Positions 1 to 7,816 of a stretch of 54,227 bases of DNA are shown in pieces. A program made the position numbers and the translations under genes. The stretch's first letter is position 1. Every line of letters begins with the position of its first letter. The DNA is from Phycisphaerales bacterium (lineage in GTDB: Bacteria > Planctomycetota > Phycisphaerae > Phycisphaerales > UBA1924), in assembly GCA_026647565.1 (NCBI GenBank), contig JAPKGU010000007.1:1-54227 (forward strand), written 5' to 3'. The notes under the pieces were generated by a model. That model made no database searches. It was given only the letters and a program-made list of their open reading frames with translations, and was not told where the DNA came from.

Positions 1-120
1 GCATGCGCGCCGTGGGTGCGATGCCGCTGGCCAGCTTGAGGTTCGAGCGCGGGCAGTGTGCGACCGAGGCTCCCGCGCCGGCCAGCAGGCGCAGGTCGCT
101 TTCGCTCAGGTGGGCGGGGC
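1..120 (-). pseudogene. Amidohydrolase (MtaD/guanine-deaminase-like) fragment
   Basis: Reading the minus strand from about position 120 to the window edge gives an uninterrupted stretch with AHLSES, GASVAHCPRSNLKLASG and IAPTARM. This is the metal-site segment of amidohydrolases such as methylthioadenosine/S-adenosylhomocysteine deaminase and guanine or 8-oxoguanine deaminase, which hydrolyse amino groups from purine-type substrates. The C-terminal part runs off the left edge. The N-terminal part is missing: upstream on this strand the frame soon meets a stop (near 165) and the DNA instead codes for an alcohol dehydrogenase on the other strand. The gene is therefore truncated at its 5' side within the window. 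Which deaminase it was cannot be decided from 40 residues. Confidence 0.6.
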
Positions 121-363
121 GCGGATGCCCACGAGCGTGCGGACTGGTCCGGCGTCGATCTCTCGATCATCGCCGATTCGGAGCTTGAGATCGTGGGCGC
201 TCGGGGCGGTCGCGTGGCCGACGCCGTGGCGGCCCTCGAGCAGAAGCACTACGACGTCGGTTCGCTGATCGGACGCCGATTCAGGATTGATGACGCGGTC
301 TCGGCGCTCCGCGCCGCCGCGGAGCCGGGCGCAATGAAGATCCTCATCGAGTTCCCCGGATGA
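121..363 (+). pseudogene. Zinc-type alcohol dehydrogenase, C-terminal fragment
   Basis: The plus-strand frame ending at 363 translates to the C-terminal ~75 residues of a medium-chain dehydrogenase/reductase (threonine, sorbitol or alcohol dehydrogenase type). It has LEIVGARGG, then the family-typical RRFRIDDAVSALRAAAEPG and KILIEF ending. These enzymes oxidise an alcohol with NAD(P)+. The similarity begins near position 120-130; before that the same frame is antisense to the amidohydrolase fragment and has a stop at 37-39. The catalytic and Rossmann domains are absent. The fragment cannot be assigned to tdh, although kbl lies 3 kb downstream. Confidence 0.55.
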
Positions 364-552
364 GTCGGTCCGACAGTTGGGCATCGATGGGAAGGAAACT
401 TCGGTCAGCTTGCCCATCTTGACGCGTAGTTGGCTTGATCGACGATCGCCTCCAAGTTAGGGTGATTGATGGGAGTCCGTGTCCGCACGTTCTCCAGCGA
501 TGGTTCACGCCCACGATTGGGCGTCGACAGAGAACCCAGAGGAGTTGTCGCG

Positions 553-1806
553 ATGCGTTCTTCGTTGGCCGGTTGGTGTGTGCGTTCCCCTGCGGCGATG
601 ATTCTCGCGTGTGCGATGACGGGTTCCCTGTCCGCACAGGATTACACATCCGAGGTGATCGGGCGCCTTCACGCGCTGCCGGGGATTCCCGCCACGTATT
701 ACAACCACGTCGCAACGACGGGCGAGGCGATCGGCGACGGCTATGGCACGGCGACGGGGAGCATCCCCCACGCGATGTACATGGCCCCTGGCGCGTCGGC
801 GCCTGTCGATCTCCATCCGGCGGGATACTTCGACTCCTACGGCCTGGGCGGCGAGAGCGGCCAGCAGGTGGGATACGGCTGGTCGAACGCCGACAGGCTG
901 TATCGCGCGCTGCTCTGGCATGGTTCTGCGGCGAGCGTGGTGATTCTTCATCCCCCGGCGTACCTCTTCTCCCGTGCGAGCGCAACGGACGGCATCCAGC
1001 AGGTCGGCAGTGCGATCCCAGCCTCAGGGGGCGGTCAAGCCGTGGTCTGGGAGGGAACTGCGGAGAGCGTGATCGCGCTTCACCCTGTGGGATATCGCGA
1101 AAGCAGTGCCACGGGCGTAGGCGACGGCCAGCAGGTCGGCGTGGCGTTCCTGGAATCCGCCCCAACGCTCTCTCGGGCGATGGTCTGGAGTGGTACCGCC
1201 GAGAGCGCGGTCGATCTTCACGCGGCGCCATTCATCCAAACATTCGCGTTCGACGCGGGCGGCGGGAAGCAGGTCGGCCAGGCAAAGATGGGCAGCTCGA
1301 CGAGCTTTGCCGTGATGTGGAGCGGGACCCCGGAGAGCATGGTCAATCTCAATCCCGCCGGGGCGACCCATTCGATCGCGTATGCGACCAACGGAGAGGT
1401 ACAGGTCGGGGACTGCTCCCTGGGCGGTGCCGCGGCATGGCGCGGGAGCGCGGAGTCCTTCATCAATCTTCACGCGTTGCTGCCCGTCGGCGGCTCATGG
1501 AGCGGCTCTCGCGCGACTTCCATCGATGACGACGGCGTGATCTACGGGCGAGCGTACGGCACCCACGCGGGCGTGACGGGCTGGTACGCGGTGAAGTGGA
1601 TTCCTGAAGCCGCGTGCGTCGCAAAGTACAACGGTGACGACGACGTCGACATCCTCGACTTCCTGGACTTCATGGACGACTTCTCGGTGTGCGAGGGCGA
1701 GCCGGCGCCGTGCGGCTCGTTCGGCGAATCGGACATCAACGGCGACACGCTTGTCGACATCCTCGATTTCCTTGATTTCCTGGACTCGTTCGGCACAGGG
1801 TGCTGA
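553..1806 (+). CDS. Secreted repeat protein with GC-type dockerin-like tail
   Basis: A 417-residue exported protein. The ATG at 553 follows an AGAGGAG ribosome site and opens a signal peptide (MRSSLAGWCVRSPAAMILAC... ending SLSAQ); longer upstream starts would bury it. The middle consists of imperfect ~50-residue repeats, each with a W-x-G-(T/S)-x-E-S core followed by (I/V)xLHP-like residues and a QQVG/KQVG motif. This resembles HAF-type or beta-propeller-like extracellular repeats. The last ~60 residues hold two EF-hand/dockerin-like half-sites (NGDDDVDILDFLDF and NGDTLVDILDFLDF) separated by a Cys-rich linker, ending FGTGC. The same tail closes the protein at 7817-8968. Presumably cell-surface or secreted; no enzymatic motif was recognised. 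Confidence 0.8.
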   Translation: MRSSLAGWCVRSPAAMILACAMTGSLSAQDYTSEVIGRLHALPGIPATYYNHVATTGEAIGDGYGTATGSIPHAMYMAPGASAPVDLHPAGYFDSYGLGGESGQQVGYGWSNADRLYRALLWHGSAASVVILHPPAYLFSRASATDGIQQVGSAIPASGGGQAVVWEGTAESVIALHPVGYRESSATGVGDGQQVGVAFLESAPTLSRAMVWSGTAESAVDLHAAPFIQTFAFDAGGGKQVGQAKMGSSTSFAVMWSGTPESMVNLNPAGATHSIAYATNGEVQVGDCSLGGAAAWRGSAESFINLHALLPVGGSWSGSRATSIDDDGVIYGRAYGTHAGVTGWYAVKWIPEAACVAKYNGDDDVDILDFLDFMDDFSVCEGEPAPCGSFGESDINGDTLVDILDFLDFLDSFGTGC

Positions 1807-1904
1807 AGCCAGGAGAATCTTCGAAGATTGCCGCCCGGAACGCCACTGGCTGACGCTGTGACTCCCGTGGTGGGGATTGAACCCCCCACACAAGGAGCAC
1901 AGAC

Positions 1905-3413
1905 ATGTTCACCACCAGCAGCCGTCCTCACACCGCGCCCGGCATGTCCCGAGCCCTCGCCCTCGTGATCGCCTCGGGGCTTGCCCTGATCGCGACACCC
2001 GCGCACGCCGCGCCCGCCAAGCCCGCGGACCCGCCGAAGGGCAAGGTCGGCACCTACGACAACAACGCGGCGCTGACCCAGCGGGTCAACGGCCAGAAGA
2101 CGCTCGTCGTCATGATCCACGGATTCGACGACACGCCGGCGATGTGGGGCGATCTTCACACCACGATGAACGGGCGCAACATTCTTCCCGCGGGGACCGC
2201 GGTCTGGGAGTACGACTGGCGGACGGACGCCGCGGGCACGTTCGGCGCTGGCGCCCTGAACAAGCCCGCGAACTTCGTCGACGCCATCGGCACGACGGGC
2301 GGACAGGCGGAGAACCTCCTGCACCAGATCATCACGAAGGGTCGTATCGGCGGCGAGGGACAGTGGGACCACGTCCACCTGATCTCGCACAGTCTGGGCG
2401 CACCGATCAACGAGCTGGCAGCGCGAGGGCTGAAGAAGTACGGTGTGAAGACCGTCCAGCAGACGTTCCTCGATCCCGCGATCGATCGCAAGGGAGCGAA
2501 CGGAAGGTGGTACGGCCAGACGGCGGACGTGGCGGAGAACTACTTCGCGACCGGCGCCGTGCTCGGGTTCGGCCTCGGGTTCACGGGCCACACGTTCGCG
2601 AACGCCGTCAATATCGAGACCTCACCTATGAGCCCGTACAACGGAGTGACGCAGCCCGCGCTCCACCACAAGTGGCCTGTCGAGTGGTACGACAACGGCA
2701 TCACCGGCGCCGGCGGTGTCCCCAAGTCACAGTACGGGAGGTTCGGCTGGGGCTATTCGTACGAGCGGGCGGTGGAGCGAGGCCACGCGTGGCCCGTGCC
2801 GGACGCGGCGAAGCACAACCGCGGCAGGTTGATCACCATCGACAACACCGGATGGCTCGACTCCAACGATCGGCTCAGCGTGCTCCCCGAGCAGGAGCGT
2901 TCACCGGGCGTAACGGTCGACTCGAGCGCCGGCAACGCGATGGCTCGTGCAACCGGCGATCGCGTGACGGGGCTTGACCTCGCCGCGATGGGGACCGGGC
3001 GTTCCTGGATGATCTTGAACGTCGACACTCGCGACGACGGCCCGGTCGACACCATGTCGTTCTCGTACACGTTCGCGGATGACGGGATGAGCCAACGCGA
3101 CGGCTTGCTCTCCGTGCTCGTCGCGTACGAGTTCGAGGGGGTGTACCAGTGGCTGGAGGTCTTCTCCGCTCGCCAGTCGTTCAATCTCGCCGGCGCCGAG
3201 ACCCAGTTCAGCGAGCCGGTCTCGCTCTGGCAGACGCTCGACGACGGGGAGTACGCCGTCGCCTTCGCGTTCGAGTCGCTCGACGGCCAGCCGACGGCGG
3301 TGAGCGTCGACGACATCACCTTCTGGAATGTCAACGCGGTTCCGACGCCGGGCACGGCGGCACTGGTCGGGGTGGGCGGCGTCTTCGCGGCGCGCCGGCG
3401 CAGGCGCGCGTGA
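1905..3413 (+). CDS. Secreted alpha/beta-hydrolase (lipase-like) with PEP-CTERM tail
   Basis: 502 residues, preceded by AAGGAG at about 1890. The N-terminus is a signal peptide ending near ATPAHA. A lipase/esterase fold is indicated by VVMIHGFDD (oxyanion-hole HG) and the nucleophile elbow ISHSLGAP with Ser163. A later LDPAID stretch and a His-rich region could supply the acid and His of the triad, but these are not certain. After ~320 residues comes a beta-rich region of unknown fold. The C-terminus, AVPTPGTAALVGVGGVFAAR followed by RRRRA, is a PEP-CTERM-like sorting signal, so it is probably processed by an exosortase not encoded here. Substrate unknown: lipid, ester or plant-type acyl compound. 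Confidence 0.8.
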   Translation: MFTTSSRPHTAPGMSRALALVIASGLALIATPAHAAPAKPADPPKGKVGTYDNNAALTQRVNGQKTLVVMIHGFDDTPAMWGDLHTTMNGRNILPAGTAVWEYDWRTDAAGTFGAGALNKPANFVDAIGTTGGQAENLLHQIITKGRIGGEGQWDHVHLISHSLGAPINELAARGLKKYGVKTVQQTFLDPAIDRKGANGRWYGQTADVAENYFATGAVLGFGLGFTGHTFANAVNIETSPMSPYNGVTQPALHHKWPVEWYDNGITGAGGVPKSQYGRFGWGYSYERAVERGHAWPVPDAAKHNRGRLITIDNTGWLDSNDRLSVLPEQERSPGVTVDSSAGNAMARATGDRVTGLDLAAMGTGRSWMILNVDTRDDGPVDTMSFSYTFADDGMSQRDGLLSVLVAYEFEGVYQWLEVFSARQSFNLAGAETQFSEPVSLWQTLDDGEYAVAFAFESLDGQPTAVSVDDITFWNVNAVPTPGTAALVGVGGVFAARRRRRA

Positions 3414-3538
3414 GGCGTCGAGTTCTGGAGCGGGATGGCGGGCGGCCTCGAGGTGTGACGGGCCGCCTTGCCGCGCGCTGTGGGCACGGGCCCCGAACCT
3501 ACACTCCATTCCCCCTCGGGGGACCGGAGATTCGAATC

Positions 3539-4783
3539 ATGCCGACGCCATTCGACGCCCGCGCCGCTTCCACGCTCCAGACCCTCCGCGACGGCGGCCA
3601 GTACAAGCACCTTCAGACGATCGACGGCCCGATGGACGCGGTGGTCCGGCTGAAGCAGCCCGATGGGTCGACGCGCGAGACGCTCTGCTTCTGCTCCAAC
3701 AACTACCTCGGACTTGCCAATCACCCGGAGGTCGTCGAAGCGGGTGTCAAGGCCCTCAGGGACTACGGCGCAGGCACCGCATCGGTCCGCTTCATCTGCG
3801 GCACGTTCTCGCCCCACCACGAACTGGAAGCCCTCATCGCACGCATGATGGGGACCGAGGCGTCGTACACGTTTGTGTCGGCGTGGACCGCCAACGAGGC
3901 GATCTTCCCGACGCTCTGCGAGCCGGGCGACATCATCATCTCCGATGAGCTCAACCACGCCTGCATCATCGACTCCATCCGCCTCGCGACGGTGATCAAG
4001 AAGGGCGTGCACAAGTCGGTGTACAGGAACAACACGCTCACCGGCGAGAACTCCCTGGAGCAGAGACTCGCCGAGGCGAAGGCCAATCCCGCCGTCACCG
4101 GACAGATCTGGGTCGTCACCGACGGCGTCTTCTCGATGGAGGGCTCGATCGCCGACCTGCCGACGATGCGGGTGCTCTGCGACAAGGCCAACGCCATCCT
4201 CGTCGTCGATGATTCTCACGGCCACGGCGTCATGGGGCGCACCGGTCGAGGGACGCACGAGCACTGGGGGATGATCGACCCGGTCCACACCGACCCGACC
4301 CGCGCCAATCGCGTGGACATGTTCAGCGGCACGCTCGGCAAGGCCCTCGGCGGCGGCGCGGGCGGGTTTGTCGCGGGCACCAAGAACGCCATCGACATGC
4401 TGATCCAGCGCGGCAGGCCGACCCTCTTCTCCAACGCCCTGCCCGTGACCGTTGCGGCGTCGGCGAAGAAGGCGATCGAGATCATGCTCAAGGAGCCGCA
4501 GCGCGTCGAGCGCCTCAAGAGCAACGTCGCGTACGCGAGGAAGAAGATCAAGGAAGCCGGGTTCAGCGTTCTGGAGTCACCCACCGCCATCTGCCCGATC
4601 ATCGTGCACGACACCGCGAAGGCGATCGCCATGTCCAAGCGTTTGCTGGAGATGGGCGTCTTCGTGATCGGCTTCGGATACCCGGTGGTTCCCGAGGGGC
4701 ACGCGCGGCTTCGGTGCCAGATCTCCGCGGCCCACACGACGGAACACATCGATCGGCTGGTCGAGGCCCTCCGGAAGCTCTGA
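3539..4783 (+). CDS. kbl: Glycine C-acetyltransferase (2-amino-3-ketobutyrate CoA ligase)
   Basis: 414 residues, close to the family's usual ~400. It is a PLP-dependent fold-type I enzyme of the alpha-oxoamine synthase family, which cleaves 2-amino-3-ketobutyrate with CoA to glycine and acetyl-CoA, the second step of threonine degradation. Kbl-type landmarks are FCSNNYLGLANHPEV, ASVRFICGT, SDELNHACIIDSIR, VTDGVFSMEG, DDSHGHGVMG and the PLP lysine in SGTLGKALGG (Lys268). The ICGT and DSHGxG motifs favour Kbl over serine palmitoyltransferase or KAPA synthase, though paralogues are hard to separate by eye. The ATG at 3539 follows GGAG; a much longer frame is open upstream but overlaps the preceding gene. 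An alcohol dehydrogenase fragment (possible Tdh partner) is at the left edge, not adjacent. Confidence 0.9.
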   Translation: MPTPFDARAASTLQTLRDGGQYKHLQTIDGPMDAVVRLKQPDGSTRETLCFCSNNYLGLANHPEVVEAGVKALRDYGAGTASVRFICGTFSPHHELEALIARMMGTEASYTFVSAWTANEAIFPTLCEPGDIIISDELNHACIIDSIRLATVIKKGVHKSVYRNNTLTGENSLEQRLAEAKANPAVTGQIWVVTDGVFSMEGSIADLPTMRVLCDKANAILVVDDSHGHGVMGRTGRGTHEHWGMIDPVHTDPTRANRVDMFSGTLGKALGGGAGGFVAGTKNAIDMLIQRGRPTLFSNALPVTVAASAKKAIEIMLKEPQRVERLKSNVAYARKKIKEAGFSVLESPTAICPIIVHDTAKAIAMSKRLLEMGVFVIGFGYPVVPEGHARLRCQISAAHTTEHIDRLVEALRKL

Positions 4784-5047
4784 GCGGCGGGGGAGCGGCT
4801 CTCGCCCGGCGTCGTCTCCTCAGGCGGCACCTGGATGTCGTCTTGCGTCGATCCTCTCACGGATGTCTCGGACTCGGTCAAGGTTGCACGAATCCGTACC
4901 CGAAGCCCGTTCTGGGCCTCCGGAGGCGGGTCGCAATCTCCAGCTCCTTCCTACCATCAATCGGTATTGCCAGGGACGTCACGCGCCCGGGACGCGGCTC
5001 CGAGGATAGGGGACGCCTCCTTGGAGCCCTGGAAAAGAGGGGCCTGC

Positions 5048-6052
5048 ATGGTGTCGCAGAACGGTGGGAGTTGTCCGGCGGAGCCGGTCGAGACTTCCGA
5101 GTTCGATGGCGGGGTGAGCCGCGTGACGCGGATCGACACCCACGTCCACTCGCGCGCGTCGGACGGCCCTGCCCTGGCCGCGCTCGGGATGATCAACTGC
5201 CCCGAGTGCTACTCCGAGCCGGAGCGGATCTACGACATGGCCAAGGTCCGTGGGATGGACCTTGTGACGATCACGGACCACGACACGATCAAGGGGGCGC
5301 TGGAGCTGCACGAGCGCGGGTTCCAGGACTTCATCATCGGTCAGGAGTTCACGGTCTTTTTCCCGGAGGATCGCTGCAAGCTGCACGTGCTGATGTGGGG
5401 GCTGACGCCGGAGATCAACGAGAAGCTGCACGGGCAGGGGCTGCGCGACGACGTGTACGCGTTCGCGCGGTTCCTCCGCGACCACAACGTCGCGCACTCG
5501 CTGGCGCACCCGCTGTACGTGCAGAACGGGCGGCTCAGCCGCTGGCACGTCGAGCGGGCTTCGCTGCTCTTCCGCTCGTTCGAAACGCTGAATGGCGCGC
5601 ACTCCGCGACGCTTCGTGATCCGATCGAGCTGTTCCTTCGCACGCTGACGCCGGCGCTGGTGCAGGAGATCGAGAAGCGTCACGGCATGGAGGCGATCTG
5701 GCCCCGTCCGTGGCTGAAGGGGCGGACCGCGGGCTCGGACGACCACGGGCACGATCCGCGATCCCACCGAGTTTTTCAGGCGCGTGATGGCGGGCCAGTC
5801 GGAGGTGGGGGGGATCGCGGGCCACTCGTCGCTCCTGGCCCACCAGTTCACGACCGTTGGCGCGAACTACTACGCGAAGAACCTGCACGACCTTCCGTCG
5901 CCGACGGGCCGGCTCCTCGCGTCGAAGCTGCTGCGATTCGCGGGGATCGAGGCCGAAGCGCCGAGCAAGGGGCGCGTCGCGTTCCACGTGCTGAGGCGGA
6001 AGCTGTTCAAGCGGAAGAAGAAGTCGCTGCCGATCGTGGGCGCGCTGCGTGA
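5048..6052 (+). CDS. PHP-domain metal-dependent phosphoesterase part of a frameshifted PHP-glycosyltransferase gene
   Basis: 334 residues as it stands, of which about the first 238 are meaningful. It shows the PHP signature: DTHVHS (residues 30-35), ITDHDTIKG, a Glu in GQEFTV, HxLxW, SLAHPLY and finally GSDDHG. These residues coordinate a trinuclear metal site that hydrolyses phosphoesters. After GSDDHG (about 5750) the frame changes from homologous to nonsense and runs to 6052, while the continuation (TIRDPTEFFRRVMAG...) is in the next frame. The start at 5048 has AGAGGGG upstream; a GTG near 5115 is an alternative. See the following entry for the second half. Confidence 0.7.
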   Translation: MVSQNGGSCPAEPVETSEFDGGVSRVTRIDTHVHSRASDGPALAALGMINCPECYSEPERIYDMAKVRGMDLVTITDHDTIKGALELHERGFQDFIIGQEFTVFFPEDRCKLHVLMWGLTPEINEKLHGQGLRDDVYAFARFLRDHNVAHSLAHPLYVQNGRLSRWHVERASLLFRSFETLNGAHSATLRDPIELFLRTLTPALVQEIEKRHGMEAIWPRPWLKGRTAGSDDHGHDPRSHRVFQARDGGPVGGGGDRGPLVAPGPPVHDRWRELLREEPARPSVADGPAPRVEAAAIRGDRGRSAEQGARRVPRAEAEAVQAEEEVAADRGRAA

Positions 6053-7649
6053 GAGCATCGGACCCGCGCTCGAGCAGTTTCCCGAGATCCGCGCGAAGCT
6101 GCGGCCGGAGACGTGGCGCGAGGGCGCGGCTCTCGGCGACCACGACCGCATGGCGGAGTTCATGGACACGCTGAGCGCGTCGGTCTCGCACGCGCTCTCG
6201 TCGTCCGTGGTCCGGTCGGTGAAGAAGCGAGACCGCAACGCAATGGCGGATCACCTGATCTCCTATGGCATCCTCCAGGCGGCCCAGGGACCGTACATCT
6301 ACTCGCTTTTCCACCAGAACAAGGAACGCAACTTCGTCGAGCGATTCGCCCACGAGATCGCCCCACCCGGCTCGGGCGCAAGCCCGCTGGAGCGTGCGAT
6401 GCGAGTGAGTCTTTTCACGGACACGCTCGGCGACGTGAACGGCGTCTGCCGCTTCATCGAGAACGTCGCGCTCCAGGCGAACAACGTGGGCCGCGACCTG
6501 CAGGTCATCACGTCGACGCGGTTTACGTGTCCGGACTATCCGAACATCTACAACTTCGAGCCGGCGCTTGCGTTCAAAATGCCCAAGTACGACAAGCTGG
6601 AGGTCTGCCTGCCGCCGATCACGCGGATGCTCAGGCACCTGGATCGGCACCAGCCGGACGTGCTGCACATCTCGACGCCCGGCCCGGTGGGGGTGGTCGG
6701 ATACATCGCGGCGAAGATGCTGCGCATTCCCGTGCTCGGCGTCTACCACACGGACTTCCCGGCCTACGTCGATCGCCTTTTCGACGATCACGTGTTCACG
6801 AAGGCGTGCGAGAAATACATGCGGGCGTTCTACAAGCCCTTCTCGGCGATCTTCACGCGCTCGCACGACTACGTGGAGTCGCTCGCCAAGATCGGGATGG
6901 ATCGATCGAGGGTGATGCCGCTTCTGCCGGGGTTCGAGACCGACCAGTTCCACGTGCGTTTCAAGGACCGCTCGATCTGGGAGCGGCTCGGCTGCTCGAA
7001 GGACTCGCTGAAGGTTCTCTTCGTCGGGCGCGTCAGCGTCGAGAAGAACATGCCGTTCCTCACGCAGATCTGGAAGCAGGTCTGCCAGCGCGCCCGCGAG
7101 CTGGGGATCGACACCGAGCTGATTATCGTCGGCGATGGCCCGTACCGCGAGCGGATGCAGCAGGAGTTGAAGGGTCTCCCGGTGAGGTTCCTGGGCTTCA
7201 GGCGTGGCGAGGAACTCTCCACGATCTACGCCTCCAGCGACATGTTCGTCTTCCCCTCCGTGACGGACACGCTCGGGCAGGTCGTGCTCGAGTCGCAGGG
7301 CTCGGGGCTTCCCGTGCTTGTCACGGATCAGGGCGGGCCGAAGGAGGTCGTTGTCGAGGGCGTCAGCGGGCACGTGCTGAGCGTCGATCGACCGAACGAC
7401 TGGGTCGAGAGGATCGTCGGGATCCTGGCGGATGATGAGCGCCGGACAAGGATGTCCAACGCGGCGCACGCCTCCGTACAGCGGTACTCGCTCGCGAACT
7501 CTTTCGATGATTTCTGGGCGGCGCACACGCGTGCGTGGCACGCGCACCTGGCGACGCTGGGGATCACGCCGCGGACGCAGCCGATCCCCGAGCCGGCGCC
7601 CGCGCCGGATGTTCGGGTGGCGAACAGATCGCAGGCGTCGGCGTTCTAG
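5784..7649 (+). CDS. Family 4 glycosyltransferase part of the PHP-glycosyltransferase gene
   Basis: 621 residues in the frame one base off the PHP part; similarity really begins near 5755 (TIRDPTEFF), so the listed GTG start is formal. The first ~190 residues finish the PHP module (HSSLLAHQFTTVGANYY) and add a charged helical region. A GT-B fold follows: SLFTDTLGDVNGVCRFIEN, then YHTDFPAYVDRLF (acceptor domain), GRVSVEKNMPFL, IVGDGPYRERMQ, and the nucleotide-sugar motif VTDTLGQVVLESQGSGLPVL with the paired Glu of GT4 retaining enzymes. It resembles SqdX/mannosyltransferase-like lipid glycosyltransferases acting at the membrane. Donor and acceptor are unknown. Together the halves would be ~860 residues. 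Confidence 0.8.
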   Translation: MMAGQSEVGGIAGHSSLLAHQFTTVGANYYAKNLHDLPSPTGRLLASKLLRFAGIEAEAPSKGRVAFHVLRRKLFKRKKKSLPIVGALRESIGPALEQFPEIRAKLRPETWREGAALGDHDRMAEFMDTLSASVSHALSSSVVRSVKKRDRNAMADHLISYGILQAAQGPYIYSLFHQNKERNFVERFAHEIAPPGSGASPLERAMRVSLFTDTLGDVNGVCRFIENVALQANNVGRDLQVITSTRFTCPDYPNIYNFEPALAFKMPKYDKLEVCLPPITRMLRHLDRHQPDVLHISTPGPVGVVGYIAAKMLRIPVLGVYHTDFPAYVDRLFDDHVFTKACEKYMRAFYKPFSAIFTRSHDYVESLAKIGMDRSRVMPLLPGFETDQFHVRFKDRSIWERLGCSKDSLKVLFVGRVSVEKNMPFLTQIWKQVCQRARELGIDTELIIVGDGPYRERMQQELKGLPVRFLGFRRGEELSTIYASSDMFVFPSVTDTLGQVVLESQGSGLPVLVTDQGGPKEVVVEGVSGHVLSVDRPNDWVERIVGILADDERRTRMSNAAHASVQRYSLANSFDDFWAAHTRAWHAHLATLGITPRTQPIPEPAPAPDVRVANRSQASAF

Positions 7650-7755
7650 CGCTCGAACTCCCGGAGCGAAGCAGTTTCTCGGGAATTACACCCTCGCTGC
7701 TGCAAGGTGTGGCCGTCTGGCGGCAATCCGGGGTGTGATCTTGCGCGCGATCCGC

Positions 7756-7776
7756 GTGTGTGTGTGTGTGTGTGTG
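7756..7776. repeat. (GT)10 dinucleotide repeat inside an inverted repeat
   Basis: Twenty-one bases of alternating G and T lie 41 bp before the start codon at 7817. They are flanked by CGATCCGC on the left and its exact complement GCGGATCG on the right, so the repeat forms the loop of a potential 8-bp hairpin. Repeats like this can change length by slippage and alter promoter spacing or leader structure of the next gene. Confidence 0.85.
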
Positions 7777-7816
7777 CGGATCGACGCGTCGTGACAGGTT
7801 CCTCAGGAGCGAATCC

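Noticed and set aside
1-363. Treating the left-edge dehydrogenase fragment as threonine dehydrogenase paired with kbl
   Set aside because: Only the generic C-terminus remains, it is 3 kb from kbl with two exported-protein genes between, and the locus is disrupted.
5535-7547. Long minus-strand frame opposite the glycosyltransferase
   Set aside because: Arg/His/Asp-rich composition typical of an antisense frame; the plus strand has clear GT4 motifs.
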